Below are positions 9,280 through 16,814 of a stretch of DNA of 64,000 bases, piece by piece. Numbering within the stretch: the first letter of the stretch is position 1; every line of letters starts with the position of its first letter. Source of the stretch: Xanthocytophaga agilis (lineage in GTDB: Bacteria > Bacteroidota > Bacteroidia > Cytophagales > 172606-1). The notes under the pieces were generated by a model. The model was given only the letters and a program-made list of their open reading frames with translations. It was not told the DNA's origin and made no database searches. Position numbers and translations under genes: made by a program. The stretch is taken from positions 1 to 64,000 of the forward strand of contig NZ_JASJOU010000009.1 of NCBI RefSeq assembly GCF_030068605.1, written 5' to 3'.

Positions 9280-10599
9280 TTATAACTCTCCGATTGCTTT
9301 TTTATACTTTAGCCGGGCAACCAAAAAATTATAGTAACTGGCCATCAGATTGTTTTGTGCTGTCGCTAGTGAGTACTCCGTATTTTTCAATTCTGCAGCC
9401 GTAATCTTACCTTCCCCGAACCGCAGGCTATCTGTTTGTACAACCTGTTGTGCCAGTTGGTAATTTTCCTGAGCCGTTTTCAGCTTTTCCCGAATGTTTA
9501 GTAACTCGACTTTGGCACTTTCCCACTCATAGTTCAGATCTGATTGTAACTTTGCCAATGTGTTCTGATTTTGTTCAGCCCGAAAACGATATTCTGTTTT
9601 GCTACGTTCTTTTTGCAATCCATCAAACAAGGTAGCATTGACCTTCAAACCTACATAACTGTATGGATACCAGGTATTGGCATCAAAGGGACCGAAATTG
9701 TTATTTAAATGTTGTGCGTTCCAGCTGGCAAAAACAGATACTGTAGGCCAGTAGGCTTTGTTTTGGCGTGTATAGTCAAGTTGATTCTGTTCCAGTTTTA
9801 GTTTTTCCTGTGTTATCTCTACACGTTGTTCCGAAGTACGCTGAATATTATTTACCTCAGGCAAACCCTGCAAAATGGTTTCCAGCGTTTCGGAAGCCTC
9901 AACACGGGCTTCCGGTTCCAGTCCCATCTGGTTAGCCAGGTATAGCTGACCAAGCTGCAGATTTTTACGGTCTTCTTCATAGGTAATACGTGCATTCTGC
10001 ATGTCAAGCTGTAACCTATCCAAATCACTTTTCAGAATGGTACGATTCTCATATTTTACACGGCCCTCCTGATAATATTGTTCTGTACGCTTCAGGTTTT
10101 CGGAAGAAAAACGGACCTTTTCCTGCCCTAGCAATACATCATAGTAGGCCTGCAACACAGCCTGACGTACATCTACGACCGCTTTTTTGGTATTGGCCTT
10201 TTCCAGTTCTATACTCTTCTGTGCATACTTTATATCCGACCGATTGGCAGGATTAAATACATCATAGCTAGCATTGACTCCAGTTGTGATATTGTATTTA
10301 GTGCCTAATGGAATAATTGTTGGCGCATCAGGCCGTATGGTCCCTGCAGGCAATACACTACGTTGTAACTGCATATTATATCGGTAGTCCAGAGATGCGG
10401 TAACCTGTGGAGCTTTTCTGGCATTTATTTTGGCTATTTCATTTGTAGCTATACTTTCACTAATTGCCTGGTTACGTATATCTTTTCGGTTCTGCTCTGC
10501 AATAGTAAGAGCTTCAGTGGCGGATACTCTGCGTACCTCCTGTGCATTTCCTGCCAGCACACAAGCCATCCATATTCCTGTAAACACAATTTTTTTCAT
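9280..10599 (-). CDS. TolC family outer membrane efflux protein
   Basis: A 439-residue precursor starting at the ATG that gives MKKIVFTGIWMACVLAGNAQ, a good signal peptide; the longer frame upstream adds non-signal sequence and overlaps the permease gene. The mature protein shows two rounds of the OEP pattern: ALTIAEQNRKDIRNQ helices, NPANRSDIKYA, a LQAYYDVL segment, then a second helical repeat ending SYYNFLVARLKYKKAIGEL. It forms the outer-membrane channel of the export system encoded just upstream: ATPase, adaptor and permease are all on the same strand with short gaps (29 bases to the permease). Substrate unknown. Confidence 0.9.
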   Translation of the reverse strand: MKKIVFTGIWMACVLAGNAQEVRRVSATEALTIAEQNRKDIRNQAISESIATNEIAKINARKAPQVTASLDYRYNMQLQRSVLPAGTIRPDAPTIIPLGTKYNITTGVNASYDVFNPANRSDIKYAQKSIELEKANTKKAVVDVRQAVLQAYYDVLLGQEKVRFSSENLKRTEQYYQEGRVKYENRTILKSDLDRLQLDMQNARITYEEDRKNLQLGQLYLANQMGLEPEARVEASETLETILQGLPEVNNIQRTSEQRVEITQEKLKLEQNQLDYTRQNKAYWPTVSVFASWNAQHLNNNFGPFDANTWYPYSYVGLKVNATLFDGLQKERSKTEYRFRAEQNQNTLAKLQSDLNYEWESAKVELLNIREKLKTAQENYQLAQQVVQTDSLRFGEGKITAAELKNTEYSLATAQNNLMASYYNFLVARLKYKKAIGEL

Positions 10600-10628
10600 A
10601 TCATGAATGATTAATCCAAACAACCTAT

Positions 10629-11747
10629 TTATCTGAATACCTGAGCAGGTTCTACACTGGCCACCCGACGAATGGCAAACAAACTTCCTCCTAGTGAGAT
10701 TAACAGGGTAAGAACAAAGAATATGATCTGTAACCACCAGGGATAACTAAAGATGGTTCCGGCATTGGCGATACCAACACGAAAACCCTGGATAAACAAA
10801 TATCCGATTACAAATCCAGCCAGCCCGAATACCAGTGCCTGTGTCAGAATAAGACGACGGATATAACTATTGGTAGCTCCTATGGCTTTCAGAGTGCCAT
10901 AATCCCGGATACGGTCTATAGCAGCCGAATACAGTGTCAACCCAATAATCACTAATCCGGCTATTAGCGCAAACAGGATAATTGTACCAAAAGAAATGGC
11001 AATGCCACTGGATTTGACAACTGTCAGAATGGTCTGATAGGTAAACTCCTTACTCTCCCATGCTCTTACTCCTGCAATACCGGAATTGATGCGGGCAGTA
11101 ATTTCTTCTGGTTGGATTGAAGGGTTCCATTCAATCAGAAAAGCATTGGCTTTGTAAGGAGATACCTTTCCCAGATAACGGGCACGTTCCAGTGTGGTAA
11201 AGGCATATACCCCCCCAAATGATCGGACACCACGAGTTTGGCCAGCTACAAACACCTTCTTTCCATTGATCTCGAAGTAATCACCTAACGCCACGTCACC
11301 CAGTATCTTGCTATCAAAGAAATCTGTAAATATGGCTCCCTCCTGCAATAACAAGCCTTTTTGTCCAATAAATACATTCCAGGGGCCACCTGCAAATGCG
11401 GGTGCCTGAGAGCCAATCAAGGTAAGTGCAGCAGACTTTCCATTGGGAAACCTGGCACTTCCTCCTGTTATCACAAGTGGATAAGCTTTCTTTACCCCTT
11501 TGATAGATTCCAGTTCATGTCCCAACCGGGTATCAAGCAAAGACAATGAGTTTACGTTCGTAGTCTTACTGTCTACTACCCAGATGTAATCCGCATTATT
11601 CCGAACCAGTGCACTCATGGAATTGGTCAGGAAAATGAAGATCCCGATATTCTGGCCTATCAGAAAAATAGAAATGATAGTACCTGCCAATGCCCCAATA
11701 GACTTGGGTTTATCATACAAAATAAATTTTAATGCAATTTTGAGCAT
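10629..11747 (-). CDS. DevC-like ABC transporter permease (FtsX domain)
   Basis: A 372-residue permease with one N-terminal membrane helix (about 17-40), a periplasmic domain of about 200 residues, and three C-terminal helices (roughly 250-275, 300-325, 340-360) ending in the FtsX-type pattern IRRVASVEPAQVFR. The cytoplasmic loop IRDYGTLKAIGATNSYIRRLIL is the coupling segment that contacts the ATPase. This layout fits MacB/DevC permeases that work with TolC. It lies between the adaptor and TolC genes in the operon. Substrates of such exporters include glycolipids, peptides and antibiotics, so the cargo is unknown. Confidence 0.88.
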   Translation of the reverse strand: MLKIALKFILYDKPKSIGALAGTIISIFLIGQNIGIFIFLTNSMSALVRNNADYIWVVDSKTTNVNSLSLLDTRLGHELESIKGVKKAYPLVITGGSARFPNGKSAALTLIGSQAPAFAGGPWNVFIGQKGLLLQEGAIFTDFFDSKILGDVALGDYFEINGKKVFVAGQTRGVRSFGGVYAFTTLERARYLGKVSPYKANAFLIEWNPSIQPEEITARINSGIAGVRAWESKEFTYQTILTVVKSSGIAISFGTIILFALIAGLVIIGLTLYSAAIDRIRDYGTLKAIGATNSYIRRLILTQALVFGLAGFVIGYLFIQGFRVGIANAGTIFSYPWWLQIIFFVLTLLISLGGSLFAIRRVASVEPAQVFR

Positions 11748-11829
11748 GGTTATGGCGTTTCGTGATACCTCATTGATTACCAGTCAGTGTCTTCACCTCC
11801 CGACATTCTTTTACCTATAATACCTGTAG

Positions 11830-12798
11830 TTATTTCATTTTGATCACACATTCTACCCGGCTTCCAATGAGAATACGAGAGTTAGAGTCCAGTCGGACAC
11901 GGACCTCACGCACCCGCCTGTCTTCCAGATTCTCAGCTTTGTCAGCAAACAGCGACTTCTTTTTCAGGTAGGAAGAGGTAAAAAATACTTTCCCTTTTGC
12001 CAGAATTTCAGTCCCTCCCTGTGGACGAATAAAAGCGGACTGCCCAGCTTTCACTTTTGGGGCAAACAACTCGTCAATCTCCGTCACTGCCATCAATCCA
12101 CCCTCTGGTGCAAAATCGCCTAACGACGTACCACTACTGACACTTTCTCCAACTTTCGTGTCAACAGACAGTACCATGCCACGGGCAGGAGCTTTGATAA
12201 ACCGCTGATCAAGCAATGCCTGATTATAGGCCAGATCGGTCTGTAGTTCTGTTAATCTACGCTGTTGTTGCACCAGTGTAGCACGAGCAGCGTCTACATC
12301 TTTGCGAAGTTGTTCATATTGGGTCTTACTGTCATCAAGTGTCTGCTGAGTTTCTGCCCCTCCGTTAAAAAGCCGCTGGTCACGTTCGTAAGTGTTTCTG
12401 GCATTTGCCAGCTTTACTTCCTGAGAAGCCAATGTAGCCTGTGCGGAGGTAATAACAGCCTGCTGTGTCCCAAGTTTGCTTCTAGCCTGCTCCAGTTGCA
12501 TCTGCTGCACCTGATGGTCTAATGCAATGATCCGATCACCTTTGTCAACCGATTGGTTGGCATCGGCATAAATCTCAGCCACAATACCACTCACCTCTAC
12601 ACTGAGTGGCAATATTTTACCAACAGGCTCAATGTTGGCAACCCCGATAATGGTATCTACTTCAGCTACCACCTGCTTTGTAGTTACAGCACGCGATTCG
12701 TTTTCTTCATCCTTTTTGCCTCCACAGGCTGTCAGACACATAACTGTAGTCAGCAACAGGAGAAGAATTTTAACTTTTTCCGGAAAAATCATTTTCAT
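11830..12798 (-). CDS. HlyD-type periplasmic adaptor lipoprotein
   Basis: A 322-residue membrane-fusion protein. The start is set at ATG 12798 (MKMIFPEK), giving a signal peptide with lipobox LTACG, so the protein is anchored as a lipoprotein; the longest frame begins with a TTG that overlaps the ATPase stop. After a barrel-like start (IVAEIYADANQSVDKGDRIIAL, lipoyl half), a long coiled coil (about 80-170, Gln/Ala/Leu-rich) projects towards TolC, then the second lipoyl half KAPARGMVLSVDTKVGESV and a beta-barrel follow. Role: bridges the ABC permease to TolC. Resembles DevB. Confidence 0.88.
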   Translation of the reverse strand: MKMIFPEKVKILLLLLTTVMCLTACGGKKDEENESRAVTTKQVVAEVDTIIGVANIEPVGKILPLSVEVSGIVAEIYADANQSVDKGDRIIALDHQVQQMQLEQARSKLGTQQAVITSAQATLASQEVKLANARNTYERDQRLFNGGAETQQTLDDSKTQYEQLRKDVDAARATLVQQQRRLTELQTDLAYNQALLDQRFIKAPARGMVLSVDTKVGESVSSGTSLGDFAPEGGLMAVTEIDELFAPKVKAGQSAFIRPQGGTEILAKGKVFFTSSYLKKKSLFADKAENLEDRRVREVRVRLDSNSRILIGSRVECVIKMK

Positions 12799-12812
12799 GA
12801 ATAGTAGTTGTA

Positions 12813-13544
12813 TCAATGGTTTTCAATGCGAAATTCTCCGTTCTGTTTTTGTAACTCATATGCCTGTCCGTTTTTCACCTCTACTACCCGATGGGCATAT
12901 GACATCAGGCGGGGATCATGGGTTACCACCGCTACTGCTTTTCCTTCATCTGCCAATGTTCGTAGTTCCTTCATCACAACATCCAGTGAGTCTTTATCCA
13001 GAGCAGCCGTAGGTTCATCACATAGAATCAGCTTGGGATTGGTTACCAGAGCCCGTGCAATAGCTACCCGCTGTTGTTGCCCTCCGGATAGCTGTCGGGG
13101 CAGGTTTTTGCTTCGGTCTGTCATACCCACAATCTCCAATGCTTTTTGTGCTCTGGTTTTAGCTTCTTTGTCAGGTACGCCCTGTAAAACCAGTGGCATT
13201 AGAACATTTTCTTCGGCAGTCAACGGAGCTATAAGATTAAACTGCTGAAATACAAAGCCAATGGTCTGTAAACGCAGATTCGCCAGGTCGTCTTCCTTCA
13301 TCCCCGTTATCTCTTTTCCATCTACCCATAAGCGTCCTTCTGTAGGATAAACCACACAGCCAATTAGTGACAACAAGGTAGTTTTGCCAGAACCGGAAGG
13401 ACCAATAATCAGTAGCATTTCTCCGGTGTTCACTTCGAGAGAGGTTTTCTGCAATGCCACAATATGGTTGTCACCTATCTGATATACCTTGTTTACCTCT
13501 TCCAGCTTTACAATCATTGCTGTAGGTTTTGGCGGTTCTTTCAT
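12813..13544 (-). CDS. ABC transporter ATPase (MacB/LolD/DevA type)
   Basis: A 243-residue nucleotide-binding subunit. Walker A GPSGSGKTT, Q-loop in IGFVFQQFNLIAPLT, signature LSGGQQQRVAIARAL, Walker B LILCDEPTAALD and the switch His in VAVVTHDPRLM are all present, so it should be active. The sequence class is that of ATPases serving FtsX-type permeases. It is the first gene of the four-gene export operon and its end overlaps the longest adaptor frame. Its promoter must lie in the 232 bases shared with the divergent MarR gene. Confidence 0.92.
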   Translation of the reverse strand: MKEPPKPTAMIVKLEEVNKVYQIGDNHIVALQKTSLEVNTGEMLLIIGPSGSGKTTLLSLIGCVVYPTEGRLWVDGKEITGMKEDDLANLRLQTIGFVFQQFNLIAPLTAEENVLMPLVLQGVPDKEAKTRAQKALEIVGMTDRSKNLPRQLSGGQQQRVAIARALVTNPKLILCDEPTAALDKDSLDVVMKELRTLADEGKAVAVVTHDPRLMSYAHRVVEVKNGQAYELQKQNGEFRIENH

Positions 13545-13776
13545 TTGGTAGTATGTTTGATAGTTAGCTTAGGGAATAAAGATTGTCGTCAACGTGATGA
13601 AACTTTATAGAATTGTTTTTTGCCACCAGCAATTTCATTCTGTTGATCAGAATTTTAAACAGGGTAAATACTAACTCAATAAAACAATATTTACAAAGTA
13701 TTACTCTACATTTTACTATGTTATCATAACTTTTCCAGTTGAATTTTGTTTTTAAAAAGAATAAAAAAATATTTCG

Positions 13777-14448
13777 ATGGCGTCCGGACAGAACAATCAG
13801 TTGGTAGAACTCATGAACAGGTATCATGCGTATGAGCAGGAAAACCCTGATTGCACCCTTGCAGACTTTTGTCGCTTTTACCTGGCTACAGAGCAAACTA
13901 CGGTATCCCACGCTCCGGTACAGACGGGCACCCAACAAAGTACGGACATCATCAGTGCCTTAGGTCGTGTATTCGGACGGTTGACTGGATTTGTCTCTTT
14001 CTATTGGCGTAAAGCCATTGAGCATACAGAGATGAGTAGTATTGAAGATTTTGTTTATCTATCCTATGCCATTCTACTTGACCGCCCTACCAAAAGTGAA
14101 TTGATTCATCATTGTATCTCCGAATTTCCGACAGGAATAGAAGTAATCAAACGGCTGGTCAGAAGAGGTTTGCTTACAGAATATCCGGACGAACACGATA
14201 AGCGCTCCAAACGGATTGAGATCACAGCCGAAGGACGAAAAGAACTACAGAGTCTGTATGGAAATATCTATCAGGTAAGTGAAATAGTGTTTCATCCTTT
14301 GTCTGAGACAGAGAAAGAAATGCTTTATCAATTATTGGTAAAGATGGAAAAGCTGCATACTACCCATTACGGCGAACGTAAGAAACAGGAAATCGGAGCC
14401 ATTTATAATGGTTTGTCTGCTAATGAAACAAATACAAACAAACCATAG
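13777..14448 (+). CDS. MarR family transcriptional regulator
   Basis: A 223-residue regulator with an N-terminal extension of about 60 residues and a winged-helix domain. The recognition helix is around FPTGIEVIKRLVRRGLL and the wing is YPDEHDKRSKRIEITAEGRKEL, the standard MarR pattern. It is divergent from the ATP-driven export operon, and MarR proteins commonly repress a neighbouring exporter until ligand binds. No clean palindrome in the intergenic region could be chosen as operator. Confidence 0.85.
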   Translation: MASGQNNQLVELMNRYHAYEQENPDCTLADFCRFYLATEQTTVSHAPVQTGTQQSTDIISALGRVFGRLTGFVSFYWRKAIEHTEMSSIEDFVYLSYAILLDRPTKSELIHHCISEFPTGIEVIKRLVRRGLLTEYPDEHDKRSKRIEITAEGRKELQSLYGNIYQVSEIVFHPLSETEKEMLYQLLVKMEKLHTTHYGERKKQEIGAIYNGLSANETNTNKP

Positions 14449-14634
14449 CCCCTTTGGAAAATTTATAGAAGTCTATACTGAAGAACAAATCCTTACATAA
14501 CCCATTGTAAACGCAGATAATTAATCAATGAAACAAACTATAGATTCTTTGAATAGTTACAATACAACATTTCATTTTTTTGTATTTTGTAGAGTAACAA
14601 ATTCTAACAAGGAATACTTCAACCAGATTCATAT

Positions 14635-15384
14635 ATGGCTCGTTATCATACCAATACAACTGCGATTCGCAAATACAGATCTGAGTACTATCGTCTCATG
14701 AAAGAAGAAGCTCGTCTGAATGAACAGCTTCACCATATGCTCAAACGAATCAAAAAGAATACAGAAGATGAGAAACAATCTCAGGCTAACCACATCCATT
14801 TAACAAATCTGCTGGCTCAGGCCACTCAGCAAAAAGCTGAACTGGAAGCACAACCTGCCTCTAAAGAAAGAAATAAACAGCTGAAGAAAGCGGAATCCGT
14901 ATGGAAGGATCTAAATGTGCAATACAAACGTAATGACCTTCATTTAGCTGTGTTGGATAAGAAAAAAGACAAAGACAATGCGACTAAGTATATATTGAAG
15001 GAACTGAAGCGCGATCAGGTTCGTATTCGTATTAAAACAGCCTATGACATCTGGAAAAGACTGGAACAGGAAGAGCAGTATGAGTTTATGGATTTTGAGA
15101 TGTTCAAGGCCCTACACTTCGTGAAGCAAGTGCAAGTCTCTCAAAAACAATCTGCTGCCCCAACCTGTGAAGCTGAACTCAGTCGTTCAGGCACTTCTGC
15201 AACACCTGCTTCACCAGCATTTGCAACCGTTGCCTCTACACCCAGATACAGCTATACCGTAAGCACATCACCGCGATTTGACTCCATAGGGATTTCTATA
15301 CTCAATCGTTTCACAAACGCGGTATCTCTCTGCACCTCTTCCAGACAGTCCACCGTTGATCTGGTATCCGTGGCAGCAGTCTGA
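14635..15384 (+). CDS. hypothetical coiled-coil protein
   Basis: A 249-residue basic, strongly helical protein. Residues 10-150 are rich in Lys, Glu, Gln and Leu with heptad-like spacing, so a coiled coil is likely; the C-terminal 80 residues are Ser/Thr/Ala-rich and probably disordered. There is no signal peptide or known domain. It stands alone upstream of tRNA-Arg with about 150 bases between. Function unknown. Confidence 0.55.
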   Translation: MARYHTNTTAIRKYRSEYYRLMKEEARLNEQLHHMLKRIKKNTEDEKQSQANHIHLTNLLAQATQQKAELEAQPASKERNKQLKKAESVWKDLNVQYKRNDLHLAVLDKKKDKDNATKYILKELKRDQVRIRIKTAYDIWKRLEQEEQYEFMDFEMFKALHFVKQVQVSQKQSAAPTCEAELSRSGTSATPASPAFATVASTPRYSYTVSTSPRFDSIGISILNRFTNAVSLCTSSRQSTVDLVSVAAV

Positions 15385-15519
15385 TTATAGACCATACTAC
15401 TTTCAGATTTCATTTCAATTTTCTCTAGATTCTACTAGAGACGGCTATACTTTGCCTTCCCAAAACGGCTCTAAGAAAAAATATACCTTGTTACTATTTA
15501 CATATTACAAAACTTTTCC

Positions 15520-15527
15520 TAGTTTTG
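15520..15527 (+). promoter_or_regulatory. -7 promoter box for tRNA-Arg
   Basis: TAGTTTTG fits TANNTTTG exactly and ends 10 bases before the tRNA, the right distance for a start just ahead of it. No TTG box at standard spacing was seen. Confidence 0.55.
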
Positions 15528-15537
15528 CGCTCCATTT

Positions 15538-15609
15538 GCTTCCGTAGTTCAATGGATAGAATGTCAGATTCCGGTTCTGATGATAGGGGTTCGACTCCCT
15601 TCGGGAGCA
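15538..15609 (+). tRNA. tRNA-Arg (anticodon CCG)
   Basis: A full cloverleaf folds: acceptor gcttccg with cgggagc (one G-U pair), D arm gttc/gaat, anticodon stem tcaga/tctga with loop ttccggt giving CCG, short variable loop, and T arm agggg/ccctt with loop ttcgact. The discriminator is A and CCA is not encoded. It reads CGG codons. The AT-rich defence island begins within a few hundred bases downstream, so this tRNA is a possible integration site, although no duplicated tRNA end was seen. Confidence 0.93.
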
Positions 15610-15624
15610 CTTTAATTTTAATAC

Positions 15625-15660
15625 AAAAGCCTTTTAGATTCAACTGAGAGGCTTTTTTTA
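15625..15660 (+). terminator. terminator after tRNA-Arg
   Basis: An 8-base stem (15625-15632 with 15649-15656) followed by a run of T. It ends the tRNA transcript. Confidence 0.8.
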
Positions 15661-15901
15661 TTTCCTGCTAAACAAATTGTTTAGCAAACTTTTAAAAATG
15701 TTTAGCTTACTCTTGGCACTTGTTTTTAAATAATTTTAATCCTAGATATTATTCATTCTCTAGAATTGTAGGCTTAAAAGATCATCCAGTCATTCAACAT
15801 ATAAAAATGACAGGAAGAAACATTATTTATACATACTTAGACCCTCTTTTAGGATCTGGACTTTTATATCTCTCCCCAAAAATAAACATTGAGACCATAA
15901 A

Positions 15902-16810
15902 TTAAACTTCTCTCTCTTCTAGTAACTTCCGCACAATTCTATAATCTAATTTATGAACCTTAAACCACCATTTAACAACTCTTAAACTGAGCTTTTCTAA
16001 AAATTCGTCAAGAGAAAATCTTTTCTTTAATACCTGATATAATCCAATTTCAAGAATATATATAGCTGCTGCCCATGCGGTGAATATAGATTCTAATCCT
16101 TTTTCATCCCACCATTTTATTATTAAGAAACAAAAAGGTAAGAATGATAAGGTTAGTATACCTACAAATCTATCAGCTTTACGGTTTACAGAAGATGTAA
16201 ATAATGCTAACTCTTCTTTCAACAATCTGTTTTCTCTCTCAATTGCTGGATTAGAATGAAACTGAGATATCTTAGAATAAGATTGTCTTATGATGAATAA
16301 TTCTATTGGATCTGAACAATCTTCCAATGCCTTAATTATTAACGCAAGCGCATCTTCAAACTGATTTTTCAGAAAAATATCATCAATTAAAGCGTCAATG
16401 GATGGAATAGAAGTAGTATTCTCATTTTTTAGAATAAATGAATTTCCAAAAAGATGGTTAATAATAAACTTATCTTTTAGTCCATGTTTCTGAAAATAAT
16501 CTCTCACATGGCTATCTACTATCCTTCTATCATAAATAGCAAATGCACAAAGACTTATTAGATTGTATGAAAAATGAGAACCTGCTACAGGTCTCGCATT
16601 CTTGTTTCTCTCAACAATAGCATCTAAATCCTGATTTTGTATTTTTGTAAATGCAGCCAGGCATACTTTATCTATTGGGCCTAAATCACTGAAATTTGCT
16701 GAAATTTCTCCTTTTGTCAGGTACAAATAAAAGAAACGCTCTTTATCACTAACTTCATTTAAGAGATGTTCTTCCTTTCTCTTTATATCTTCTAATAGAA
16801 TTGAACTCAT
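15902..16810 (-). CDS. unrecognised two-helix membrane protein, Argonaute partner
   Basis: A 302-residue protein. Residues 1-210 are soluble and mostly helical with no domain I recognise; 190-205 look like a short coiled coil. Two membrane helices lie at about 215-233 and 240-260, joined by a short WWDEKG turn. A basic, Trp-rich C-terminal tail follows (KWWFKVHKLDYRIVRKLL). The gene starts four bases after the Argonaute stop, so it is translated from the same message. By analogy with inactive Argonautes paired with membrane effectors, I infer that it damages or depolarises the membrane when the Argonaute detects invader nucleic acid. The family and the function are not established from sequence. 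Confidence 0.65.
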   Translation of the reverse strand: MSSILLEDIKRKEEHLLNEVSDKERFFYLYLTKGEISANFSDLGPIDKVCLAAFTKIQNQDLDAIVERNKNARPVAGSHFSYNLISLCAFAIYDRRIVDSHVRDYFQKHGLKDKFIINHLFGNSFILKNENTTSIPSIDALIDDIFLKNQFEDALALIIKALEDCSDPIELFIIRQSYSKISQFHSNPAIERENRLLKEELALFTSSVNRKADRFVGILTLSFLPFCFLIIKWWDEKGLESIFTAWAAAIYILEIGLYQVLKKRFSLDEFLEKLSLRVVKWWFKVHKLDYRIVRKLLEEREV

Positions 16811-16814
16811 ATTA

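Noticed and set aside
12799-12816. TTG start for the adaptor gene overlapping the ATPase stop
   Set aside because: The ATG at 12798 gives a proper signal peptide and lipobox and needs no rare start.
15538-15609. Attachment-site duplication of the tRNA-Arg end
   Set aside because: I looked for a second copy of the 3' end near 22-23 kb and saw none, and no integrase is in the window.
15720-15905. 61-codon plus-strand frame in the tRNA-Arg/island gap
   Set aside because: It starts with TTG, has poor protein character and its end overlaps the membrane-partner gene's stop. The gap has no other candidate gene.
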